Below, in pieces: positions 22,490 to 28,503 of a stretch of DNA of 28,503 bases; within the stretch, counting starts at the first letter, position 1; each line of letters opens with the position of its first letter. Location of the stretch: assembly GCA_002368735.1 (NCBI GenBank), contig DFEQ01000087.1, positions 1-28,503 on the forward strand, read 5' to 3'. Source of the DNA: Christensenella sp. UBA3798. GTDB lineage: Bacteria; Bacillota; Clostridia; Christensenellales; CAG-1252. The position numbers were made by a program, and so were the translations under genes. A model generated the notes under the pieces. The model searched no databases. It saw nothing but the letters and a program-made list of their open reading frames with translations, and was not told where the DNA came from.

Positions 22490-24397
22490 CTAATTGTTGA
22501 TGGACATCACGCCCGTGCCGTTGGGAATCAGCGTAAACTTGACTTGTTGATAGAGTTCTCGATATTCGCCCATCAGGTTCTTATCGCGATACGCCTGCTC
22601 GCTGACGTTGCGGATGATGGGGGTCACCCTGCCCTCGAAATCTATCGAAAAGCCCTCTTTGAAGAAGACGAATGGCGCGATACTCTCCGCGTTCCCCTTG
22701 AAAGACTCGGGGAAGGAATAGACGATGAGATAGCAGCCCATCCTCTTCAAGACGACGGAGGACTTGGTGCGGTCCAAGAGGCAGATGCCCGAAAAGGCGA
22801 TGTTCTCCGCCGCGGCTCCCGTCTTGAAATCGCGGTCGGGAGTATAGTGCTTGAAGACCACCACGTGCCGCTTGTCGTCAAAACCTTCGGGGGTGGGACA
22901 CTTGTAATATTCGTTGAAGATGAGCAGTCTGCCCCGCCTGACCTTGGGCTTGCTGAAAAGGGGTTTCGCCGCCAGCATCTCCACCTTGAAGTCGGGCTTC
23001 CCGACGAGGTCGAGCTCCTTGCCCTTGGGCACGAAGGGATCAAAGGCGTAGCCGTTGCTCTCGGCGAGTTTGGAGCCTCTGTAAGTGCCGTACGCAAAGG
23101 TGGTCAGCAGTTTGAACTTATACTTGCCCGCGCCGTACAGAGCGGCGCCGATGGGCACGGTGTCCTTTGCTTCGCACAAAATGTCGTCGTAGCCCTTTTC
23201 CTCGTTTTCGGGGCTGAAATCCAAGAAGCGCACTTTGGGGAAGTTCTCCGACAGCTTCTCCTTGATACAGCGATCCAAGCCGTACGTGTCCGCCGCGCCG
23301 CCCGAGAAGATGACGGCTTCCACGTCGGTGTTGTCGCCCCCTTTGAGTTCGTCCCTGACGTACTCCCATATCTTGCGGAAGACGGGATAACAGCACGCCT
23401 CGAACTCGCTTTGAACGATCTTGACCTGCGTGATCATCTCGCGATATATAGAGAAGACGAAGCCGCCGAGGCGCTCGTACGCCACCCCGTTCGAGAAGAC
23501 CTTCTTGCCCGATTTGATGCCCTCCTGCATGCGGAATTGGTCGTAGAACATCCCCTTTTCCACTTCCTGCTCTGCGTCCACGTCGCCGAAACTCTTGATG
23601 GTGGCGGAACGCTCGAAGAGATAGGAAGCGAGGGCGATGTCGATATTCTTGCCCCCGATCTTGGCGGGAGAGCTGTGCCCGTCCGCGCTGTACACCGAGA
23701 TATTGGAGCGGTCAAAGTACATCTTGACCACCGAGATCTCCTCCTCGCCGATATTGAAGAGGAGCACGTTTTTCTCCTTCGTGACCACGCCGTATTCCTT
23801 GGCGGCGACGCCCACAGCGCGGGGTGCCGAGATGATGAAGACGTCCTCCGCGTCGGGAGCGGCGGCGGATACGAAGCCCACGAGCTCCTTGATATACGCC
23901 TTGGAGGCGTTGGCGGGATACACCACCACGTAGCGGATGAGTACGTCGCCGAAGCGGGAGGATATCTCCTCCTCGATCTTCTTCACGCAATACTTGACAA
24001 AAGAGGCGCACACCTCCTTGGGGGTGGAAGATGCGGTAAAACAGCGCCCGCCCTCCACGGCGTCCAGGTATGACTCGAACTCCTTGGGGGGATAGTAAAA
24101 AGTCTTAAAATAATTGCTTGTATAGAGGTGATCTTTCGCGCGCGTAGCAAAAAGATCGAGAAGATCCTTCACCTTCACCAAATAACAAAAAGAGGACTGC
24201 GCGCGCTGCAAGATATCCTTTTTGTCAAAGATCCAGTCCTCGGTGACGGCGTCGTAATACGCCATGGAAGGTAGCCCCGCCCCGTGATCGAAAAGAAGAT
24301 CGAAGGCGTAGTCGCCCTTGTCGTTTAGGTAGGAATACGCCGCCTTGGTGGTATCCGAACCGAGATCGATGGAAACGCTGATGACTTTTCTGCCCAT
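22490..24397 (-). CDS. Hsp70-like actin-fold protein with an altered ATPase site
   Basis: A 635-residue Hsp70-superfamily protein, the first gene of the ten-gene unit. Phosphate-1 is IDLGSDTTKA (10-19), connect-1 PRAVGVAAKEYG (192-203), the IGGKNIDIALASYL stretch (247-260) matches the GGEDFD region of Hsp70, the adenosine motif is FSGGAADTYGL (364-374), and VPIGAALYGA (415-424) closes the nucleotide domain. Phosphate-2, normally DLGGGTFDV, reads FNIGEEEIS (213-221): the Asp, two glycines, the Thr and the second Asp are all replaced. ATP hydrolysis may be lost or slow. Residues about 430-635 are beta-rich and replace the usual substrate domain without clear similarity to it; there is no EEVD-like end. 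It is not DnaK: no grpE/dnaJ neighbours and no CIRCE. A nucleotide-sensing or scaffold role is likely. Confidence 0.85.
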   Translation of the reverse strand: MGRKVISVSIDLGSDTTKAAYSYLNDKGDYAFDLLFDHGAGLPSMAYYDAVTEDWIFDKKDILQRAQSSFCYLVKVKDLLDLFATRAKDHLYTSNYFKTFYYPPKEFESYLDAVEGGRCFTASSTPKEVCASFVKYCVKKIEEEISSRFGDVLIRYVVVYPANASKAYIKELVGFVSAAAPDAEDVFIISAPRAVGVAAKEYGVVTKEKNVLLFNIGEEEISVVKMYFDRSNISVYSADGHSSPAKIGGKNIDIALASYLFERSATIKSFGDVDAEQEVEKGMFYDQFRMQEGIKSGKKVFSNGVAYERLGGFVFSIYREMITQVKIVQSEFEACCYPVFRKIWEYVRDELKGGDNTDVEAVIFSGGAADTYGLDRCIKEKLSENFPKVRFLDFSPENEEKGYDDILCEAKDTVPIGAALYGAGKYKFKLLTTFAYGTYRGSKLAESNGYAFDPFVPKGKELDLVGKPDFKVEMLAAKPLFSKPKVRRGRLLIFNEYYKCPTPEGFDDKRHVVVFKHYTPDRDFKTGAAAENIAFSGICLLDRTKSSVVLKRMGCYLIVYSFPESFKGNAESIAPFVFFKEGFSIDFEGRVTPIIRNVSEQAYRDKNLMGEYRELYQQVKFTLIPNGTGVMSINN

Positions 24398-24424
24398 TTG
24401 ACCTTACCCTCTTGTAGACAATAT

Positions 24425-24438
24425 GCGCCGCACGGCGC
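24425..24438 (-). promoter_or_regulatory. GC-rich palindrome in the 5' leader of the ten-gene operon
   Basis: GCGCCG (24425-24430) and CGGCGC (24433-24438) form a perfect 6-bp inverted repeat with a 2-bp centre, 27 nt before the Hsp70-like ATG and inside the predicted leader. It could be a repressor operator or a small RNA hairpin; the sequence alone cannot decide. Confidence 0.45.
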
Positions 24439-24497
24439 TTATCACACATGCGTCCACCCACATTGATAGCGAGGGGGGTGAAGTCCGCATTTACAAT

Positions 24498-24526
24498 ATT
24501 TTACCATTTTCGACCCGCATTGTCAA
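24498..24526 (-). promoter_or_regulatory. Sigma-A promoter of the ten-gene operon
   Basis: On the minus strand TTGACA (24526-24521) and TAAAAT (24503-24498) are separated by exactly 17 bp. The expected transcription start is near 24491, giving a leader of about 94 nt to the Hsp70-like ATG. A/T-rich sequence lies upstream of the -35. The near-consensus elements suggest strong basal activity unless repressed. Confidence 0.85.
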
Positions 24527-24535
24527 TATATTCTT

Positions 24536-24554
24536 AACGGATGAACTCTCCGTT
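24536..24554. promoter_or_regulatory. Inverted repeat just upstream of the operon promoter
   Basis: AACGGA (24536-24541) and TCCGTT (24549-24554) form a perfect 6-bp inverted repeat with a 7-bp spacer, about 10 bp upstream of the -35 box. It is a candidate activator or repressor site. It also lies between the putP terminator and the promoter and could merely be a second hairpin. Confidence 0.35.
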
Positions 24555-24560
24555 TTATAT

Positions 24561-24592
24561 ATAAAAAGGCGCCGCTGAAGCGACGCCCTTTG
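24561..24592 (-). terminator. Intrinsic terminator of the rpoD-trmK-nif3-putP unit
   Basis: Read on the minus strand, GGCGTCGC (24587-24580), loop TTCA and GCGGCGCC (24575-24568) form an 8-bp stem with one G-U pair, followed by a U-tract (24567-24563). It lies about 30 nt after the putP stop and separates the housekeeping unit from the promoter of the ten-gene operon. Confidence 0.88.
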
Positions 24593-24620
24593 GGTCAAAA
24601 GTGTAAACTGTATAGGATAA

Positions 24621-26354
24621 TTACTTCTTATCCTGCGGGAGTTTCACGTCCGCCGTTTCGGTGACGACGACCGTCTCCTCCACGTAGACAGAGCCGTTTG
24701 CCGTGACCGCTTCGATCTCCTCCACGACGACGGTTTCCTCAACAATGGGATCGCCGTTTTTATCGGTCAAATAGGGTTTTCCGTCCTCGCCGACTTCCAC
24801 GCCCGCGGCGCTCTTGACCTTATCGAAGAGGTCAAGGACGTCCTTGGCGGGACGTTCGGAGAGATAGCTGACCACGATCATCGTGACGAGACCCACGATA
24901 AAGCCCGGGATGATCTCGTAGAGGTTTGTATTGTAAACGACGCTCGTCATATCGTAGTATTCCATATTGAAGAGGATCATCCACAATACGTCGGTCACAA
25001 AGCCCGCGATGATACCCGCGGTAGCGCCCTTATAGTTGACGCGACGATTGTAAAGAGAGAGAAGGATGACCGGTCCGAACGCCGCGCCGAAAGCGCCCCA
25101 CGCCGCCGAGACCAGACCCATGATGGTGCTGAAAGCGGGAACGATGGGTGTATCGCCCGTGCCGAGCATGGCGATCATGAAGGCGAGGAGAGAGACCACG
25201 ACGACCACGATCCTACCCACCCACAAGATCTCCTTGTCGCTCGCGTTCTTGCGGATGGTCGTCTTATAGACGTCCGAGGCAAAGGCGGAGGAAGAAGCGA
25301 GAAGCTGCGAATCCGCGGTGGACATCGAAGCGGCGAGGATCGCCGTAATGATGAGGCCGCCGATAAAGACGGGGAACGCCCTTCTCGCCAGCACGATAAA
25401 GATCTGCTGCTTGGTGCCCGCGTCCACGAGCTCCGAACCGAGATACTTCCTGCCCACCAAGGCGACCACGGTAGCCAGGGCAAGGATGAGGATGGTCCAG
25501 ATCGAGCCGATCAAGCGAGACTTCTTCATCTCCTTTTCCGATTTGATGGAGATATATCTGACGATGATGTGCGGCATGCCGAAGTAGCCGAGACCCCAGC
25601 CGAGACCGGTCAGGATGGTGGCGACGCTGATCCAATCAAACTTGCCCGTCGCGAGCATATTGTAGAAGTTGGCGGGAAGGACGCTGCCCGTCGTCGGCAC
25701 CTGCAAAACGGCTGCCGCTACGATGGGGGTGAGCATCAAGGCGATGAGCATGATCATGCCTTGGAAGAAGTCGGTCCAGCACACCGCGTTGTAACCGCCG
25801 AGGAACAAATAGGCGATGATGATGACGGTGCTGATGGTCATGGCGATGCGCTCGTCCAAGCCGAAGAGTGTCTTGAAGAGGGCGCCGCACGCGCTGATGG
25901 AGGAGGCGCCGTACACGCAATAGACCACCATAAAGATGATGGCGCACACGATCTGCAACACCTTGCTCTTGCTCTTGAAACGATTGGTCAGATACTGAGG
26001 GATCGTGATGCTGTCGTTCGCAAGAATAGAGTATCTTCTGAGCTTGGGAGCCACGAAGATCCAAGCGAGCACCGTGCCGATGGCAAGTCCGATGGAGATC
26101 CACACCTGTCCGAGACCCGCCGCGTAGATCGCACCGGGGAGCCCCATCAGCACCCACGCGCTCATATCCGACGCGCCCGCGCTGAGCGCGGAGACCAGTC
26201 CGTTCATCTTTCTTCCGCCGAGGAAGAAGCCCTTTTCACCCGTGTCGCCCTTCCCTTTGATAAAGAAAAAGACGCCAATGCCTATAACGATCAGGAAGTA
26301 TAGGACGAAAGCGACTATCTCTCCTGCGTTGACTGCGTTAAGTATACCGTTCAT
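24621..26354 (-). CDS. putP: Sodium/proline symporter
   Basis: A 577-residue sodium:solute symporter (SSS family) of the cytoplasmic membrane, taking up proline with Na+. The stretch SALSAGASDMSAWVLMGLPG (55-74) is the PutP signature, with the essential Asp at 63 and the Na+-site Ala/Met around it. A second signature, SMSTADSQLLASSSA (about 342-356), holds the Ser/Thr pair of the other half of the Na+ site. About 13 membrane helices can be traced. The cytoplasmic tail after about 515 is longer than in Escherichia coli PutP and contains two copies of EETVVV about 20 residues apart. GGAGGC lies 7 nt before the ATG. It follows the C4 zinc-ribbon gene by 15 nt, so it is the last gene of the rpoD-trmK-nif3 unit. 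Confidence 0.92.
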   Translation of the reverse strand: MNGILNAVNAGEIVAFVLYFLIVIGIGVFFFIKGKGDTGEKGFFLGGRKMNGLVSALSAGASDMSAWVLMGLPGAIYAAGLGQVWISIGLAIGTVLAWIFVAPKLRRYSILANDSITIPQYLTNRFKSKSKVLQIVCAIIFMVVYCVYGASSISACGALFKTLFGLDERIAMTISTVIIIAYLFLGGYNAVCWTDFFQGMIMLIALMLTPIVAAAVLQVPTTGSVLPANFYNMLATGKFDWISVATILTGLGWGLGYFGMPHIIVRYISIKSEKEMKKSRLIGSIWTILILALATVVALVGRKYLGSELVDAGTKQQIFIVLARRAFPVFIGGLIITAILAASMSTADSQLLASSSAFASDVYKTTIRKNASDKEILWVGRIVVVVVSLLAFMIAMLGTGDTPIVPAFSTIMGLVSAAWGAFGAAFGPVILLSLYNRRVNYKGATAGIIAGFVTDVLWMILFNMEYYDMTSVVYNTNLYEIIPGFIVGLVTMIVVSYLSERPAKDVLDLFDKVKSAAGVEVGEDGKPYLTDKNGDPIVEETVVVEEIEAVTANGSVYVEETVVVTETADVKLPQDKK

Positions 26355-26369
26355 TTGTATCGCCTCCTT

Positions 26370-27068
26370 CTACTTCTTGTAGAGTATTCTGCCGCAACTG
26401 GGGCATTCCACGAAGGGTTGCGTGCTGAGTTTTACCAGTAGGTCGCCTGCGACTTCCATAAAGCAGCCGCCGCAGTTATATCCGTTCAAGGGAACGATGA
26501 CGGGGAGCTTTTTCAGTTTTCGCAATCGTTTGTAGACGGTCAGGAATTCCTCCGAACAATCCTTTTCCACCGCCTGCAGCTTTTGTTGCAGTTCGGTCGC
26601 CTGCGGCATGAACTTTGCCTTTTCCGCCTCGTAGGCGTCGCGGCAACCCGCCAGCTTTTTCTTGGCTTCCTTGCCCGCCGTCATGGTGGCGGCATAGCTT
26701 TGGTTGAGTTCCACTATCCTACCACTCATCTTGCTTATCTCGGAGGCGAGCACCTTCAGGCGGGAGATGAGCTTCTGCACGTTACGGATAAAGAAGTCCG
26801 CGCTCACCGCGCTGTCCACGTCGGGGACGGCGCTCTCCGCTTCTTTGAGTTCCTTTTCCACGGCTTCGTATTCGGTGATCAAGGACTGCATCTGGGTGAC
26901 CATCTCGCCCGCTTCGCGGTTCTGTTTAAGCACCTGTTCCTGCGCCCCGGCGAGCACCGTCTTGTTGGTGGTGTACTCCTTCGCCGCAGGGCTTTGACGC
27001 AGTTCGTTCTCCAAACGGATCAAAGCGTTGTCAAGTTTCTGGTATTCCAGCATTATGGATAGTTCCAT
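26370..27068 (-). CDS. C4-type zinc-ribbon coiled-coil protein (DUF164/CdsZ-like)
   Basis: A 232-residue protein with an antiparallel coiled coil (about 10-180) and a C-terminal zinc ribbon: C199-x2-C202 and C222-x2-C225 (NCGGCFMEV, VECPSCGRIL). This is the layout of the zf-RING_7/DUF164 family (CdsZ type), proposed to bind nucleic acid. The gene commonly follows nif3 in Bacillota, as it does here (16 nt gap). AAGGAG precedes the ATG by 8 nt. Function in the cell is not firmly known. Confidence 0.88.
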   Translation of the reverse strand: MELSIMLEYQKLDNALIRLENELRQSPAAKEYTTNKTVLAGAQEQVLKQNREAGEMVTQMQSLITEYEAVEKELKEAESAVPDVDSAVSADFFIRNVQKLISRLKVLASEISKMSGRIVELNQSYAATMTAGKEAKKKLAGCRDAYEAEKAKFMPQATELQQKLQAVEKDCSEEFLTVYKRLRKLKKLPVIVPLNGYNCGGCFMEVAGDLLVKLSTQPFVECPSCGRILYKK

Positions 27069-27084
27069 ATCTATACTCCTTCCC

Positions 27085-27849
27085 TTACGACGGATCGTAA
27101 GGATTGATATTCTTCTTACTGATCTCGAGGGTGACGCCCTCGAACTTTGCCCGCATAAACCGCGCTATCTCACGGGTGAACGCCCACTCGCTCGCGTAGT
27201 GCGTCGTTTCCACAAGGCGCACGCCAAGGTCCCTCGCCATCACGGCGTAATTGTGCTTTACGTCGGCGGTCACGATGACGGCACCCGTCTCCTTGGCGCG
27301 GAGGATCATGCTTTCGCTTATCCCCGCCCCACAGGACGCTATGACCTTTTTCACCTTGCCGCCCCCGACGGTGCGCAGGACGGTGTCGCCGAGCGTATTC
27401 TTTATCATATTTGCAAAGGCTGCGAAAGTCGCCTCCTCGGGGAGGTCGAACTCGGTGGCGAAGCCCTCTTCCGTCTTGACGTACTCGCGGGCGCCAAGGA
27501 GGCGCGCCAAGGCGTCGTTATTGCCCTCTTCCGCCCTGTCGTAATTGGTATGGAGGGCGATACACACGATGCCGTTCTCTATTAGCGAGAGAAGGAGCAT
27601 CCCGGTATAGGCGCCATCCGTCACGCTTTTTTGCTCGCGAAAGATGATGGGATGGTGAGATACTATCATATCCGCGCCCATCTCCTTCGCCTCCTCGATG
27701 ACCGCCATCGTCACGTCGAGGGTGACGAGGACCTTTTTTATTACGGCGTCTTCCCTGCCCACCAAAAGCCCAACGTTGTCGTAGGAGCAAGCGCCTTGAT
27801 AGGGGAAGTATTCGTCGAACGTCTTAGCAATCTCCGCTGCGGTAGGCAT
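27085..27849 (-). CDS. Nif3-like dinuclear metal centre protein
   Basis: A 254-residue member of the NIF3/YqfO/YbgI family, which forms a hexameric toroid with two metals per subunit; some members have been annotated as GTP cyclohydrolase I type 2 homologues, but the cellular role is unsettled. The metal ligands are all visible: H65 and H66 (VSHHPIIF), H100 and D104 (LHTNYDRAEEG), and H217 and E221 (THYASEW). YDNVGLLVG (23-31) is the N-terminal family signature. It is the short form without the PII-like insert of Bacillus YqfO, similar in length to YbgI. The start lies inside the end of trmK (26 nt overlap), with AAGGAGG 9 nt before the ATG. Confidence 0.93.
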   Translation of the reverse strand: MPTAAEIAKTFDEYFPYQGACSYDNVGLLVGREDAVIKKVLVTLDVTMAVIEEAKEMGADMIVSHHPIIFREQKSVTDGAYTGMLLLSLIENGIVCIALHTNYDRAEEGNNDALARLLGAREYVKTEEGFATEFDLPEEATFAAFANMIKNTLGDTVLRTVGGGKVKKVIASCGAGISESMILRAKETGAVIVTADVKHNYAVMARDLGVRLVETTHYASEWAFTREIARFMRAKFEGVTLEISKKNINPYDPS

Positions 27850-28459
27850 CGGTGAGTTCCTCCTTTTCCCTCTCGAGCGAAGGGTCGCTCTTTAGGGAAA
27901 GCAATTGGTCTATCTTTTTCAATCGCGCTTCCCGATAGGCGGGGAACGCCTGCCCCTCCGTCCCGAAATACAGCGACCTTTCCTCCCACGGGAGGGCGAA
28001 CGTCGCCTCGATGACGAAGTAGAAGTGCTCGCCCTCTTTGACCGCGATATCGCGTGTGATGCGGGCGTTATTATCCTTTAAATATCCTCTGACGAGCGCC
28101 GCGTCGCGATGCGGGACGAGGAGATATCGGGGAAAAACGCAGGGTGCGTTTTCGAGGATCCTGACGATCTCTCTACCCCCCATCCCCGCTATCGCGATGA
28201 CGTCCGCCTCTCCCTTGCGCAAGGGAGAAAGCCCGTCTCCGACGACGCAGGTCAAGGGCACGTTTTCCTCATCCGCCAGAAGCCTTGCCTTGGCGAGGCT
28301 GGCGGGGCTGATGTCTATCGCGACAGCCGCTTTTGCCTTCCCCGAAAGGAGGGCGGCGACTGGGAGTTTGCCGTGGTCGGTGCCTACGTCGCAGAGCACC
28401 TCTCCCTCCTTCAAAAGAGAGAGAAGCGTCTGTAACCTTTCACCTAAGCGGGATCTCAC
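27824..28459 (-). CDS. trmK: tRNA (adenine22-N1)-methyltransferase
   Basis: A 211-residue class I methyltransferase that makes m1A22 in bacterial tRNA using S-adenosylmethionine. Motif I is CDVGTDHGKLP (23-33), the acidic loop AIDIS (47-51), then GDGL (74-77) and the family-specific AIAGMGG (89-95). The start is a GTG at 28459: the codon before it is TAA in the same frame, and no better start follows. This GTG overlaps the TGA of the upstream rpoD (GTGA, 28456-28459), so translation is probably coupled and no strong ribosome binding site is seen. rpoD-trmK-nif3 is a common gene order in Bacillota. Confidence 0.92.
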   Translation of the reverse strand: MRSRLGERLQTLLSLLKEGEVLCDVGTDHGKLPVAALLSGKAKAAVAIDISPASLAKARLLADEENVPLTCVVGDGLSPLRKGEADVIAIAGMGGREIVRILENAPCVFPRYLLVPHRDAALVRGYLKDNNARITRDIAVKEGEHFYFVIEATFALPWEERSLYFGTEGQAFPAYREARLKKIDQLLSLKSDPSLEREKEELTDAYRSGDC

Positions 28460-28503
28460 TTATCCACACAGCCGCGAAGCTTGTCCTTCCTCTTGGGATG
28501 ACG
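28456..28503 (-). CDS. rpoD: Main sigma factor, last 15 residues only
   Basis: The minus strand from the window edge reads RHPKRKDKLRGCVDK and stops at TGA (28456-28458). RHPxRxxxL is the end of sigma-70 region 4.2, where RpoD/SigA proteins finish with RHPSRSKKLRDF-like residues. Position directly before trmK supports it. The body of the gene lies outside the window. Confidence 0.8.
   Translation of the reverse strand, partial: RHPKRKDKLRGCVDK

Noticed and set aside
22544..24073. A 509-codon plus-strand open frame opposite the Hsp70-like gene
   Set aside because: It is a shadow of the Hsp70-like coding frame, rich in His, Asp and Arg, with no motif.
22490..24397. Hsp70-like gene as the housekeeping dnaK
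   Set aside because: The phosphate-2 loop is lost, the substrate-binding half is not similar, there is no grpE or dnaJ nearby, and no CIRCE element.
1..28503. CRISPR array, tRNA, rRNA, insertion sequence or attachment site
   Set aside because: No regular direct repeats with spacers, no cloverleaf or CCA end, no transposase or integrase frame, and almost no non-coding space were seen.

Overview
The window looks like a chromosomal piece of an uncultured Clostridia-like bacterium (Bacillota), moderately GC-rich by eye. The reasons are the right-hand gene order (end of the main sigma factor rpoD, then trmK, nif3 and a C4 zinc-ribbon gene), strong AGGAGG-type ribosome binding sites and a near-consensus sigma-A promoter. 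No rRNA, tRNA, CRISPR array, integrase or transposase is visible.

Layout. Positions 1-1029 (+) hold the 3' part of a metallophosphoesterase gene, which ends at a bidirectional intrinsic terminator (1049-1080). Everything else reads on the minus strand. From the right edge, a tightly packed unit runs rpoD (last 15 codons) - trmK - nif3 - C4 zinc ribbon - putP and ends at a terminator (24561-24592). Directly behind it, a TTGACA-17 bp-TAAAAT promoter (24498-24526) starts a second unit of ten genes, about 23 kb long. These genes are separated by -4 to +23 nt and run down to the terminator at 1049-1080.

The ten genes, in order of transcription, are: (1) an Hsp70/actin-fold protein with an eroded phosphate-2 loop; (2) an SNF2-type helicase with a cysteine-rich C-terminal third; (3) a 575-aa zinc-knuckle protein of unknown function; (4) a 1746-aa protein with five membrane helices and a long outside region of MBG-type beta repeats; (5) a 341-aa zinc-ribbon/Sel1-like protein; (6) a 512-aa coiled-coil protein with an acidic tail; (7) a 660-aa protein with a C-terminal HExxH zinc-protease-like motif; (8) a 1589-aa DUF4011-type superfamily 1 helicase with a C-terminal remnant of a nuclease fold; (9) a 239-aa helical protein whose core resembles ESCRT-III by eye; (10) a Vps4/CdvC-like AAA+ ATPase.

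The last two genes, adjacent and in the order expected for a filament protein and its disassembly ATPase, are the most striking part of the window. My inference is that the ten genes form one undescribed machine that combines an ESCRT-III/Vps4-like membrane-remodelling pair, a surface-exposed membrane protein, two nucleic-acid motor proteins, an Hsp70-like regulator and a putative protease. An envelope-stress or anti-invader role fits this content, but the sequence does not show the function. I do not recognise it as any named defence system.
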